A stretch of 64,000 bases of DNA. Source: G963675935 sp963719005. GTDB taxonomy: Bacteria; Planctomycetota; Planctomycetia; Pirellulales; Thermoguttaceae. Made by a program: the position numbers and the translations under genes. Numbering within the stretch: the first letter of the stretch is position 1; the number at the start of each line of letters is the position of its first letter. Where the stretch lies: NCBI GenBank assembly GCA_963719005.1, contig CAVRAR010000014.1, positions 930,001 to 994,000 on the forward strand, given 5' to 3'. Positions 56,826 to 64,000 of this stretch are shown here, in pieces. Below the pieces are notes generated by a model that was not told the origin of the DNA, searched no databases, and worked only from the letters and a program-made list of their open reading frames with translations.

Positions 56826-58442
56826 TCACTCCTCTACTTTGCCACTCCATAGCATACCCAATTCGCGGCCCCCCAGCAACAGGTAGGCCCCACAATACGT
56901 TACCGCACCCAGAAGAATGGGCACGCCCACGTGCGACAACTTGGCGACGAACGTGTCGCCGGTTGGCATGTACGGAAGAATAAGGAACACCGTGCCGGCC
57001 ATAGCCACAGTGGCAAGGATGGCACGGACGCTGGTGGCGGCCAAGGCGGGCCAGGCGAGCGGGGCCTGGCGGCGCGAAAAGATCGCCATCAGGATGAACA
57101 ATTGCACGACGGTGGCCACGGTCGTGGAAATCGCCAGCCCGGCCTCGGCCAACGGCCAGATCAGCGTCAAATTGAGCAGCAAGTTCAAACTGACGACCCA
57201 AACAGCGACGCGCACGGGCGTGCGATAATCGTTCAAGGCATAAAATCCTCGCACAACCACCGGCCACGCGCAGTTTGCCCAGACACCGGCACCGTAATAG
57301 TCAATCAACCATGCCACGCGATGCGTGTCTTCCGGACTGAAGTGGCCGCCCTGCAATACGAGTCGCGTGATCGGCTCGGCTAGGAGCATCAGGCCAACAC
57401 CGGCAGGGATGCTCAGGCAAAGCACCAGCCGAAGGCCCAAGGTCATGTCGGCGCCCATTTGTCGATGGTCGCCTCGGTCGGCGTGGCGGCACAATAGTGG
57501 AAAGATGGCCACCGCCACCGGCAAGCCGACGATTCCGAGCGTGAAGTCGCAAAGCCGATCGCTGAAGTAGAGCGACGCCACCGCTCCTTGCTGCATGGGG
57601 TAATGCACGCCGCCCAGCCACGAAATGATCTGCGGGCCGCCCGCTTTCGTAGCCAAGCCCCACGCGATCAGAGTGTTGACGAACGTATTGATCTGCAAAA
57701 CCGACAGTCCGACAAACGTCGGCGCCATGTTGCGGCCGATCTGGGCAATGCCTTCGCGGGCGGAGGACCAGTTGTAGTCGAAACGGAAACCGAGACGGCG
57801 GAGCGTGGGCAGATACACGGCCACCTGCGCTATGCCCGAGATAATCACGCCGACCGCCAGCAGGTAGGCCTGTGCGATCTGGTTTTCTGGAAACCACTCG
57901 TATCCAACCCAAGCCGCGATCAGCCAGACGATGTTCAACATCGTCGGCGCCAGCGCCGGCACTCGGAAGTGTCCGGCGGCATAGAGCATCGTGCTCAGTT
58001 GCGCCGCCACGCAGATCAATACGACGTAGGGCAACATAACCGCCGACAAGCCGACAAGCAGATTTACTTGTGGCGAATCGCCCCAGACGAGCCAGATCAG
58101 ACCGAGCAGCAACTCTCCTGCCGCCGCCAGCCCCGTCAGCAGCGCGGCCAGTAGTGTCACCACCACGCTCGACAAGTGCCGGGCGGTATGCGGATCGTTT
58201 TCCAGGTGGCCGGTCAGCACCGGGAGATAGCTGGCCGTCAGGGCCCCCTCGCCGAACACCTGTCGGAAAAGATTGGGGATGCGAAAGGCGAACAAAAGGG
58301 CGTCGGCTACCCCTTTTCCGGCCACTCCGAACAGCGAACTTGTCGCCCTTTCGCGGAGCAAACCCAGCAGCCGAGACGCCAGCGTGCCCAGGCTGGTGAC
58401 AACCGTTCCGGCAATCAAGGGATGTCGTTCTGTCCGGCTCAT
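56826..58442 (-). CDS. murJ: MurJ/MviN-family lipid II flippase
   Basis: Flips the peptidoglycan precursor lipid II across the inner membrane. From ATG 58442 the product has 538 residues and about 14 transmembrane helices. The N-terminal signature is SRLLGLLRERATSSLFGVAG followed by FRIPNLFRQVFGEGALTASY, and later parts include NTFVNTLIAWGLATKAGGPQ and GGHFSPEDTHRVAWLIDYYG. The start is chosen because GGGAG precedes it. The frame stays open to 58628, but that stretch includes the palindrome at 58532-58602 and is not coding. The gene runs opposite to the small gene at 58778. Confidence 0.93.
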   Translation of the reverse strand: MSRTERHPLIAGTVVTSLGTLASRLLGLLRERATSSLFGVAGKGVADALLFAFRIPNLFRQVFGEGALTASYLPVLTGHLENDPHTARHLSSVVVTLLAALLTGLAAAGELLLGLIWLVWGDSPQVNLLVGLSAVMLPYVVLICVAAQLSTMLYAAGHFRVPALAPTMLNIVWLIAAWVGYEWFPENQIAQAYLLAVGVIISGIAQVAVYLPTLRRLGFRFDYNWSSAREGIAQIGRNMAPTFVGLSVLQINTFVNTLIAWGLATKAGGPQIISWLGGVHYPMQQGAVASLYFSDRLCDFTLGIVGLPVAVAIFPLLCRHADRGDHRQMGADMTLGLRLVLCLSIPAGVGLMLLAEPITRLVLQGGHFSPEDTHRVAWLIDYYGAGVWANCAWPVVVRGFYALNDYRTPVRVAVWVVSLNLLLNLTLIWPLAEAGLAISTTVATVVQLFILMAIFSRRQAPLAWPALAATSVRAILATVAMAGTVFLILPYMPTGDTFVAKLSHVGVPILLGAVTYCGAYLLLGGRELGMLWSGKVEE

Positions 58443-58531
58443 TGCTCCCATCGTAGCCGGGAAAGCCCCAAGGGGGAAGGCGGTGCGGACTGGGGGGCGC
58501 AGGAACGGATTGTGGCGGTCGCCTCCGAACC

Positions 58532-58602
58532 GTTTAGCCGCCGCGTCCACGCGGCGCTGCGACTGCGGGCGCTTCTGCGCCGCGTGGACGCGGCGGCTAA
58601 AC
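58532..58602. repeat. Inverted repeat with 26-bp perfect arms, family D
   Basis: Arms at 58532-58557 and 58577-58602, starting GTTTAGCCGCCGCGTCCACG and ending in the exact complement, around a 19-nt loop. It lies in the 335-nt divergent gap upstream of murJ. Confidence 0.85.
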
Positions 58603-58761
58603 AGTCTTCCCATTTTGACCATAGACAATTACTGCGCCCAAAGCTGGGCGATTGGGTGCCCAGCAGCGACGGGGTCACACGAGCCGCATCCCCTTAAAGC
58701 CGTTTGCGCCGGGCACCGAAGTGTCCAGCCCTCACCGCTTTTCCCCGTGCGAGTTCCTCCT

Positions 58762-58767
58762 TATAAT
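58762..58767 (+). promoter_or_regulatory. Consensus -10 box close to the start of the 87-aa gene
   Basis: TATAAT at 58762-58767 lies 10 nt before the ATG at 58778. If used, transcription would begin about 4 nt upstream of the codon, giving a nearly leaderless mRNA, and the alternative ATG at 58766 would be untranscribed. No good -35 is seen. Confidence 0.45.
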
Positions 58768-58777
58768 GTCACGGATC

Positions 58778-59041
58778 ATGGCAAAACAACGATCGAACTA
58801 CCAAGACCGCGTCATCCGCAATTACTATCAGAACCACGACGACATCATGCTCCAACGGCTCGGGGAACTTGTGACCGACCTGTTCCTGGCCGAGGGCAAG
58901 ACCAAGACGCGGATTTGGAAGCGCGTGGCCGAAATCCTGGAAAAGCTCAAAGTGTCCAAAAGCGAAATCGAGCACCTGGTGCGCAGCGACAATCCCACGC
59001 TCGTGGCAAACGTCCTGAAGAAGCTATTGGAGAAACTATGA
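58778..59041 (+). CDS. Small hypothetical protein (87 aa)
   Basis: Begins MAKQRSNYQDRVIRNYYQNH at 58778 and is basic and fully helical by appearance (LVTDLFLAEGKTKTRIWKRV; EHLVRSDNPTLVANVLKKLL). There is no signal or membrane segment. I recognise no named domain; the pattern resembles a widely conserved small planctomycete protein. Its TGA overlaps the next start (ATGA), so it is translationally coupled to the CaMKII-association-domain-like gene. Confidence 0.8.
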   Translation: MAKQRSNYQDRVIRNYYQNHDDIMLQRLGELVTDLFLAEGKTKTRIWKRVAEILEKLKVSKSEIEHLVRSDNPTLVANVLKKLLEKL

Positions 59042-59442
59042 CTCCCACGGCCGACGATCGGGCAACCATCGAGCACGTTCTCGAACTGAACCGGCGGCTG
59101 CTGGCCGCTATCGCCGACGGCGACTGGAACACGTATGCCGAGTTGTGCGATCCGACGCTCACGGCCTTCGAGCCCGAGGCGCGCGGCCATTTGGTCGAGG
59201 GGATGGAGTTCCACCATTTCTATTTTGGACTGGGTGGAATCGCCGGCCCGCACAACACGACGATCAGCGGCCCGCACGTTCGGCTCGTCGGCGACGCGGC
59301 GGTCGTTTCGTACGTGCGGCTGGTACAGCGGCTGGATGACGCCGGCAAGCCGATCACAGTGCGCAGCGAAGAGACCCGCATTTGGCAACGTTGCGGCGGC
59401 GCGTGGCGGCACGTGCATTTTCATAGGTCGATGAATGAATAG
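59038..59442 (+). CDS. CaMKII-association-domain / SnoaL-like protein
   Basis: A 134-residue single domain of the NTF2-like fold. It shows the association-domain pattern LELNRRLLAAIADGDWNTYA, EPEARGHLVEGMEFHHFYF, VRLVGDAAVVSYVRLVQRLD and the terminal WQRCGGAWRHVHFHRS. In bacteria such proteins are small oligomers of uncertain ligand or assembly function. The start overlaps the preceding stop (ATGA), so the pair forms an operon. Confidence 0.87.
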   Translation: MTPTADDRATIEHVLELNRRLLAAIADGDWNTYAELCDPTLTAFEPEARGHLVEGMEFHHFYFGLGGIAGPHNTTISGPHVRLVGDAAVVSYVRLVQRLDDAGKPITVRSEETRIWQRCGGAWRHVHFHRSMNE

Positions 59443-59449
59443 GAGGGAT

Positions 59450-59588
59450 CAGGGGCCAGAGGTCAGAGGCCAGGGGTCAGAGGTCAGGGGTCAGAAATGA
59501 GGGATGACGGATCGGCCATTCAATCGGCCGACAAGACTCACTGATCGCTGCCCCCCCTCGCCTCTGACCCCTGACCCCTAGCCCCTAC
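59450..59588. repeat. Second heptamer family, inverted pair around 60 nt
   Basis: Seven units of CAGGGGT/CAGAGGT type at 59450-59498 and the inverted CCTCTGA/CCCCTGA units at about 59558-59588. The inverted set runs directly into the start codon of the PIG-L gene, so that gene has no ordinary ribosome binding site. Confidence 0.85.
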
Positions 59589-59589
59589 C

Positions 59590-60330
59590 ATGACTGACCA
59601 GACCCTCGACGTCATCGCCGTCGGCGCGCATCCGGACGATACGGAAATCGCCTGCGGGGGCACGTTGGCCAAGCTGGCCAAACAGGGCTACCGCGTGGGC
59701 ATTATCGATTTGACCGACGGCGAGCCGACGCCGGGTTCGGCCGGGCCAGAAGTCCGCCTGGCCGAAGCCCGCCGCGCGGCCGAGACGCTCGGGCTGGCCC
59801 AGCGGGTGACGCTCAATCTGCCGAACCGCCGTCTGTTCGACACGTTCGAGGCCCGCGTGGCGTTGGCCACCGAGTTTCGCCGCTTTCGTCCGCGGCTGGT
59901 GCTTGGCTTGGGGGCGAAGACGCCGACGGCGTCGCCCGACCATTATCAGGCGTCGTTGATCGTCGAGGCGGCCGTCTTCTACGCGAAGCTGACGAAGTGG
60001 GACGAGCATTTCGCCGGGACGCAGCCCTACGTGGTCCCGCGCTGGCTGAAGTTTTTCCTGGCGTTCGATGCGATGTCGTTGGCCGATCGGCACGTGCTGG
60101 TGGTTGACATCAGCGACACGCTGGAGACGAAGCTGGCGGCGATCGCGTGCTATACGAGTCAGTTTTCCGACCGGATGCAAGTCTTCGAGCGTTTTCGCGC
60201 GTTCGCCGTGCAGCAGGGCATGTCGGCCGGTTTTGCGGCCGGCGAAGTGCTGGCCAGTCCGACGGTCTGGGGCACACAAGACCTGATGGGCCTGCTGTTC
60301 CGCGCCGAGCAGCCGCCGAGGGAGACGTAA
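59590..60330 (+). CDS. PIG-L family deacetylase (BshB1-like)
   Basis: A 246-residue zinc-dependent N-acetyl-sugar deacetylase of the LmbE/PIG-L fold. The zinc and catalytic motif is VIAVGAHPDDTEIACGGTLA at the N-terminus. RVGIIDLTDGEPTPGS follows, and the third metal ligand region is TASPDHYQASLIVEAAVFYA. The length and motif spacing resemble BshB1, which deacetylates GlcNAc-malate in bacillithiol synthesis, but no other bsh gene is in the window, so the substrate is open. The leader consists of heptamer repeats, leaving its translation signal unclear. Confidence 0.9.
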   Translation: MTDQTLDVIAVGAHPDDTEIACGGTLAKLAKQGYRVGIIDLTDGEPTPGSAGPEVRLAEARRAAETLGLAQRVTLNLPNRRLFDTFEARVALATEFRRFRPRLVLGLGAKTPTASPDHYQASLIVEAAVFYAKLTKWDEHFAGTQPYVVPRWLKFFLAFDAMSLADRHVLVVDISDTLETKLAAIACYTSQFSDRMQVFERFRAFAVQQGMSAGFAAGEVLASPTVWGTQDLMGLLFRAEQPPRET

Positions 60331-60663
60331 GCGGCAAAGGTCCTCGCGCCTTTTGGGAGACGGTTAGGGTGAGGAGACGAGCCGGTGTCACAGGTTTGAT
60401 GCCCCGTGAGCCGTGGGAGGCGACGCGGAAGCTCGATCCATACGCCGGCCGAACCTCACATTTCACTGTTCCCCCCGACTGGATGGCCAGACGGTGAGTC
60501 TCGGACTGGGGCCACCTTGCGGCTTGGGGTGACTTTGACGATTGCTTCATCTTTTCCGACGGTAGTGCCGACCTAAAAAGGAGAGGGGATGTCAGGTCGG
60601 TGGAGTTTGTGGGCAGCATCTTATGTCCCCGGCTAAGTTTCCAATTTCGAGGGTGCTGCAATC
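60331..60663. other. 333-nt gap with no recognised gene
   Basis: Between the PIG-L and GT2 genes. It holds a short hairpin (CCGACCT at about 60568 with AGGTCGG at about 60596) around AAAAAGGAGAGGGG. A 15-codon frame starts at the ATG after that purine tract and could be a leader peptide. Nothing else can be supported. Confidence 0.35.
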
Positions 60664-61962
60664 ATGAAGTTCGTTGCCGTTACGTGCGTCAAGAACGAGA
60701 TCGATATCATTGAGGCCTTCGTACGTCACACGCTGGCAGTCGTTGACCATGTTGTTGTCCTCGACAATGGCAGCCAGGACGGCACGGGCGACGTGCTTCG
60801 CGCATTGGAGAAGGAAGGGCTTCCGCTGGACGTCGTGGAAGATCCGTCTTTGGGCAAGTACCAGTCGCAGCGAATGACCAGCTTGATGCACGAGTGGGCC
60901 ATCGGTCGTCACGATGCCGACTGGGTGCTCGCGTTGGATGGCGACGAGTTCCTGGTGCTTCCCAACGGATGCCCCTTGGTTCCCGATGCGATCGACAGGG
61001 ATCGGCCAATTTCCATACCTTGGCGCACCTATGTTCCAGATGATGACGATGACCCCTCTCAACTCAATCCCGTGCTAAGGATTCGCCGGCGGCGCGTAGC
61101 GGACCGGTCGGAGCCTAGAAAGGTGATGGTGCCGAGGTCTTTGGCGGACCTGCCCAACGCGAGTCTCGCGCAAGGAAATCATGACCTCTTCGTGAACGGT
61201 CAGCGTCGCGAACCGTGTCCTCATCGCAATGGGTATCTCGCACATTTTCCCCTGCGCAGCCGGGGACAATATGCGGCAAAGATCGCGATCAACTCGCTGC
61301 AATACCAAGCCATGGCGGATCGCAGTTGGGAGTGGGCATTTCATTACAAGGAGCTGTTCGCTCTATTGAAGCAAGGCATGCAAGCCTTCACCGCCGGTTT
61401 CACAAAGGTGGCCTTGCACTATGCGATGCCCCCGGAAGCACATGTCGAGCCAAGCACCGTTTCCGACCCCGTTCTCTACCTCGGTGGCCCGCTCCGCTAT
61501 ACAACCCGCGTGGACGATACGACCATGGCGTGGTGCGCGATTCTGTCGTATTCTGAAGATCTTGCCCGCCGATACGCAGTTCTTGCCGCCGGTCTGACCG
61601 ACGATCAGCGACTTGAATCGTCGCAGCAGGCAACGCTCGTTGCGAGCCTCTACGACCAATTGGAGCAACAGCGTAGAAGCCTGACGCAGTCAGTTCTCAC
61701 GGCCGCCGAGCGGGACGAGCAACAGAAGGAGCGGGCGGCAAACATGGATGCACAATTGGAAGAGGCAAGGAGGCAGGTGGCACTATTGCAACAGAGCTGG
61801 ACGTGGCAGATCGGTCGCCTGGTAGTGGGCCCCATGGCTTGGGCCAAGCGATCGCGGCAACGATGTTCCCGAGCCCTAGCATACCTGCGTCCCCACGCTA
61901 GCCGTGGGGAAAACGCCATCCCAAATCTTGAAACCCCTCTTGCCCATAGCAGTGGAACTTGA
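60664..61962 (+). CDS. Family 2-type glycosyltransferase with coiled-coil tail
   Basis: A 432-residue protein of the glycosyl transferase family 2 (Glyco_tranf_2_4-like) type. MKFVAVTCVKNEIDIIEAFV opens the Rossmann-like GT-A fold, followed by VVVLDNGSQDGTGDVL and the acidic sugar-nucleotide site DADWVLALDGDEFLVLP (DGDE). From about residue 340 a coiled coil (QLEQQRRSLTQSVLTAAERD) precedes a Trp-containing segment WTWQIGRLVVGP that is common at the end of envelope glycosyltransferases. It is soluble or membrane-associated and probably acts in cell-surface glycan synthesis. The start has GAGGG about 9 nt upstream. Confidence 0.88.
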   Translation: MKFVAVTCVKNEIDIIEAFVRHTLAVVDHVVVLDNGSQDGTGDVLRALEKEGLPLDVVEDPSLGKYQSQRMTSLMHEWAIGRHDADWVLALDGDEFLVLPNGCPLVPDAIDRDRPISIPWRTYVPDDDDDPSQLNPVLRIRRRRVADRSEPRKVMVPRSLADLPNASLAQGNHDLFVNGQRREPCPHRNGYLAHFPLRSRGQYAAKIAINSLQYQAMADRSWEWAFHYKELFALLKQGMQAFTAGFTKVALHYAMPPEAHVEPSTVSDPVLYLGGPLRYTTRVDDTTMAWCAILSYSEDLARRYAVLAAGLTDDQRLESSQQATLVASLYDQLEQQRRSLTQSVLTAAERDEQQKERAANMDAQLEEARRQVALLQQSWTWQIGRLVVGPMAWAKRSRQRCSRALAYLRPHASRGENAIPNLETPLAHSSGT

Positions 61963-62131
61963 TCTTCGGCACCTTGGTCTGAATGAGCGTGCAGATCTTG
62001 CGCAGAAATCGGCGCCTCGCAGTCGACTGTCCCACCAACGTGACCGTTTCTTTGGTGTCGCAGAATGCGACCCCTACTCGGCGCATCCGTGAAAGCTGCA
62101 CTTGCGCCGCAGACGCCGTAGAGACCGGCGG

Positions 62132-63994
62132 TTACTTCCGGCTGGGCGCTTCGGCTTGAAGGGATCGTATTTTCTTCATCGCCGATTCAGCCAGCGGGTC
62201 TATGTGCTGTTCCTTCGCGATTGCCAATGCTTTCTCGTACTGTTCGATCGCTTTGTCCGGCTGCCCCTTTATTTCGAAGGCCAGTCCGAGGTTGAAATGA
62301 GTCGCGGCTTTATTCGGTTCCAGCTCTGCGGCTCGCTGAAGATCCTTGATTGCCCCGTCGACGTCCCCGCCCTGAACCAACATGTCGGCGCGACTTGTCA
62401 ACGCACGGCCCAGATTACTTTTGAAACCTGGGGAGTCGGGCCAGAGCTTCAAAGCTTCCTCCAGACAGGGCACGGCCTCGTCAAATCGTCTCAGCTTCGC
62501 CAAGGTCACGCCGAGCCCGCATTGGGCATCCTCACACTTCGGGTCAATTCGCACGGCCTCCTGAAACCGCTTGACCGCCGCGTCCCACTCTCCGCGATCC
62601 AGCAGAGCCATGCCGAAATTGGACTGCGCCAGGGCGTTCTGTGAAGTGGAATCGATCGTGTGCGCCCAGAGGGTTTCGCTGTTGCGCCAATAGGTTGTCT
62701 GTTGTCCCGCACACGCCATAAGGCCCGCGACTACCAGCGACGCGGCCGCGCCGCAAGCCCAAGCCCGATGGGGCCACGATCGGACGACGTACAACGCTCC
62801 CCACGTCGCAGCGAGGCATAGACCGATCTGCGGCAGATACATATAACGGTCGGCCATCGCGTGCACGCTGATTTGCACCAGGCCGATTGCCGGCACGAGC
62901 ATTCCCAGATACCACAGCCAGCCGACCGGCAAGCAGGGATTCCGCCGCCAGCGGACCAGCACGAAGGCCGTGATGCCCGACAACACGAGCAACGCGGCCA
63001 ACGGTTTCCACATCGGCAAGGATGCGCCCGGATGCGGATAGAACACCGCCAGGTTCGCGGGCCAGAACGTTTTCTCCAAGTAGGCGACATAGGAAACCAG
63101 GGCGTTGCCGATTCTCGCGGACAACGGCAGCTTTTCCAGTGCGATTACGGTTTCGCCCTCTGCCCAAAATGATGCGATGCCGGCGGCGACCGTCAGCAGC
63201 AGCCAGGGAATCTTTTCGGCGATCAGACGCCGCAGCGGCTCGGCGGCCATTCGCCCTAGCGGCCAATAGTCCAACAGCAGAAGCACAAAGGGGAGCGTCA
63301 CAATCATCGGCTTGGACATCAGGCTCACAGCGAAGAAGACCGCCACCATCAGGTATCGCCAAAGCGAGAACGGGCGGCGAACATAGTGGAGATATGCTGC
63401 GAGCGAAAGCACGAAGAACAGCCCGCTGAGCAAGCCCTTCCGCTCGGATACCCAGGCGACTGTCTCCACGTGCAAAGGATGGATGGCGAAGACGGCGGCC
63501 ACGAAGGCGCAAGGCCAGAGCTCGCCGGTCATGCGCCATAGAACCAGGAAGAGAAGGACCGTCGTGGCGGCGTGCAAGACGACGTTGGTAAGATGATAGC
63601 CCCAGGGTTTCAGACCGTAGATTTCGTAATCGAGCAGATAGGACAACCAAGTGACCGGCGCCCACAGTCCCCCCTGCCTGGTCGTCAATGCCCAGTGAAT
63701 CCCGTCGGCGTCAAGGCCGTGCCGAATTGCCGCGTTCTGGTACACGTTCATGTTGTCATCGTAATTGACGAAATCGTATTGGAGCGTCGGGCCGAAGACC
63801 ACTGCCACGGCCAGCAGAAGAAGACTGCAAATGGCCCAAGCTGCGTAGACGTTTCGCCCGGCGGCCGGTGAAGCCGACGGGCTGTCGCAGTCGCGGAGGG
63901 CACGGCCCGAAGCGGGCGTCTTGGACGCCCCGTTTCGTTGCCGCTGCCGATTGAGTTCTTCCGGCAATCTGCCTTTCTTGCGGCTACGGCTCAT
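62132..63994 (-). CDS. TMTC-like multi-spanning membrane protein with TPR tail
   Basis: A 620-residue protein. A basic N-terminal tail precedes about ten transmembrane helices. The first loop is YDFVNYDDNMNVYQNAAIRH, where the DD pair is the mark of the O-mannosyl-transferase-like TMTC/ArnT-type GT-C fold. VFAIHPLHVETVAWVSERKG is a second conserved block. From about residue 450 there are tetratricopeptide repeats (LAQSNFGMALLDRGEWDAAV; ATHFNLGLAFEIKGQPDKAI). Such proteins are common in planctomycetes; transfer of a lipid-linked sugar to exported proteins is a possible role. Only six bases lie upstream of the ATG at 63994, so the start cannot be checked. Confidence 0.87.
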   Translation of the reverse strand: MSRSRKKGRLPEELNRQRQRNGASKTPASGRALRDCDSPSASPAAGRNVYAAWAICSLLLLAVAVVFGPTLQYDFVNYDDNMNVYQNAAIRHGLDADGIHWALTTRQGGLWAPVTWLSYLLDYEIYGLKPWGYHLTNVVLHAATTVLLFLVLWRMTGELWPCAFVAAVFAIHPLHVETVAWVSERKGLLSGLFFVLSLAAYLHYVRRPFSLWRYLMVAVFFAVSLMSKPMIVTLPFVLLLLDYWPLGRMAAEPLRRLIAEKIPWLLLTVAAGIASFWAEGETVIALEKLPLSARIGNALVSYVAYLEKTFWPANLAVFYPHPGASLPMWKPLAALLVLSGITAFVLVRWRRNPCLPVGWLWYLGMLVPAIGLVQISVHAMADRYMYLPQIGLCLAATWGALYVVRSWPHRAWACGAAASLVVAGLMACAGQQTTYWRNSETLWAHTIDSTSQNALAQSNFGMALLDRGEWDAAVKRFQEAVRIDPKCEDAQCGLGVTLAKLRRFDEAVPCLEEALKLWPDSPGFKSNLGRALTSRADMLVQGGDVDGAIKDLQRAAELEPNKAATHFNLGLAFEIKGQPDKAIEQYEKALAIAKEQHIDPLAESAMKKIRSLQAEAPSRK

Positions 63995-64000
63995 GGGGCG

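Noticed and set aside
61898..62101. Minus-strand 67-codon frame between the GT2 and TMTC-like genes
   Set aside because: It overlaps the GT2 end and has no ribosome binding site. The peptide (KICTLIQTKVPKIKFHCYGQ) looks faintly protein-like, but I cannot place it in a family; it may be a remnant.

Overview
The window is a GC-rich chromosomal segment that looks planctomycetal (Pirellulales-like). The evidence for this is an N-terminal LEPR-XLL-type motif on a giant exported protein with CotH, lamin-tail, PA14 and dockerin-like modules. There is also a PEP-CTERM protein with autotransporter-type strand repeats, an Lpg1974-like porin end, a TMTC-like TPR membrane protein, and a Tex protein with a long acidic Pro/Ala insertion. 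No rRNA, tRNA or CRISPR array was seen.

Layout. 0-5.4 kb: porin C-terminus, small hypothetical gene, and a minus-strand L,D-transpeptidase-glpK-glpD run. 5.4-12.1 kb: PEP-CTERM protein, then an exopolysaccharide-type pair (Wzz/BY-kinase and a CapD/FlaA1-like sugar nucleotide dehydratase). 12.4-15.1 kb: lipoprotein aldose 1-epimerase overlapping a sugar porter. 15.2-16.2 kb: IS630-type element. 16.4-26.1 kb: the giant modular surface protein. 26.2-34.6 kb: RND-type outer membrane lipoprotein, IS5-type element copy 1, Tricorn-like peptidase, DUF2961/GH172 protein. 34.7-38.2 kb: MgtA-type ATPase and a HEAT-repeat protein. 38.2-51.4 kb: a carbohydrate locus (two related six-hairpin glycosidase-like proteins, sugar porter, UroD-like methyltransferase, cupin, GH2 enzyme), whose GH2 gene is split by IS5-type copy 2. 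51.5-64 kb: Tex, small hypotheticals, a PII protein, MurJ, PIG-L deacetylase, GT2 glycosyltransferase and the TMTC-like protein.

Mobile and repeated DNA is the most informative part. The two IS5-type copies (908 bp each) have matching ends and 3-bp target duplications. Copy 2 carries a 165-bp MITE whose ends match the IS630-type element at 15.2 kb, and copy 1 preserves the empty site. Removing copy 2 in silico, with one TTA, restores the GH2 reading frame. At least five families of intergenic inverted repeats are present. Three families of 7-bp repeats cluster at 55.5-59.6 kb; one forms a 105-unit array, and its inverted counterpart supplies the C-terminus of the PII protein.

Caution: about twenty single-base indels, nearly all insertions, interrupt otherwise collinear genes. 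Sixteen of them lie at 17.5-21.05 kb. This bias fits consensus error at least as well as gene decay, so the frameshifted genes should be confirmed before any is called a pseudogene.
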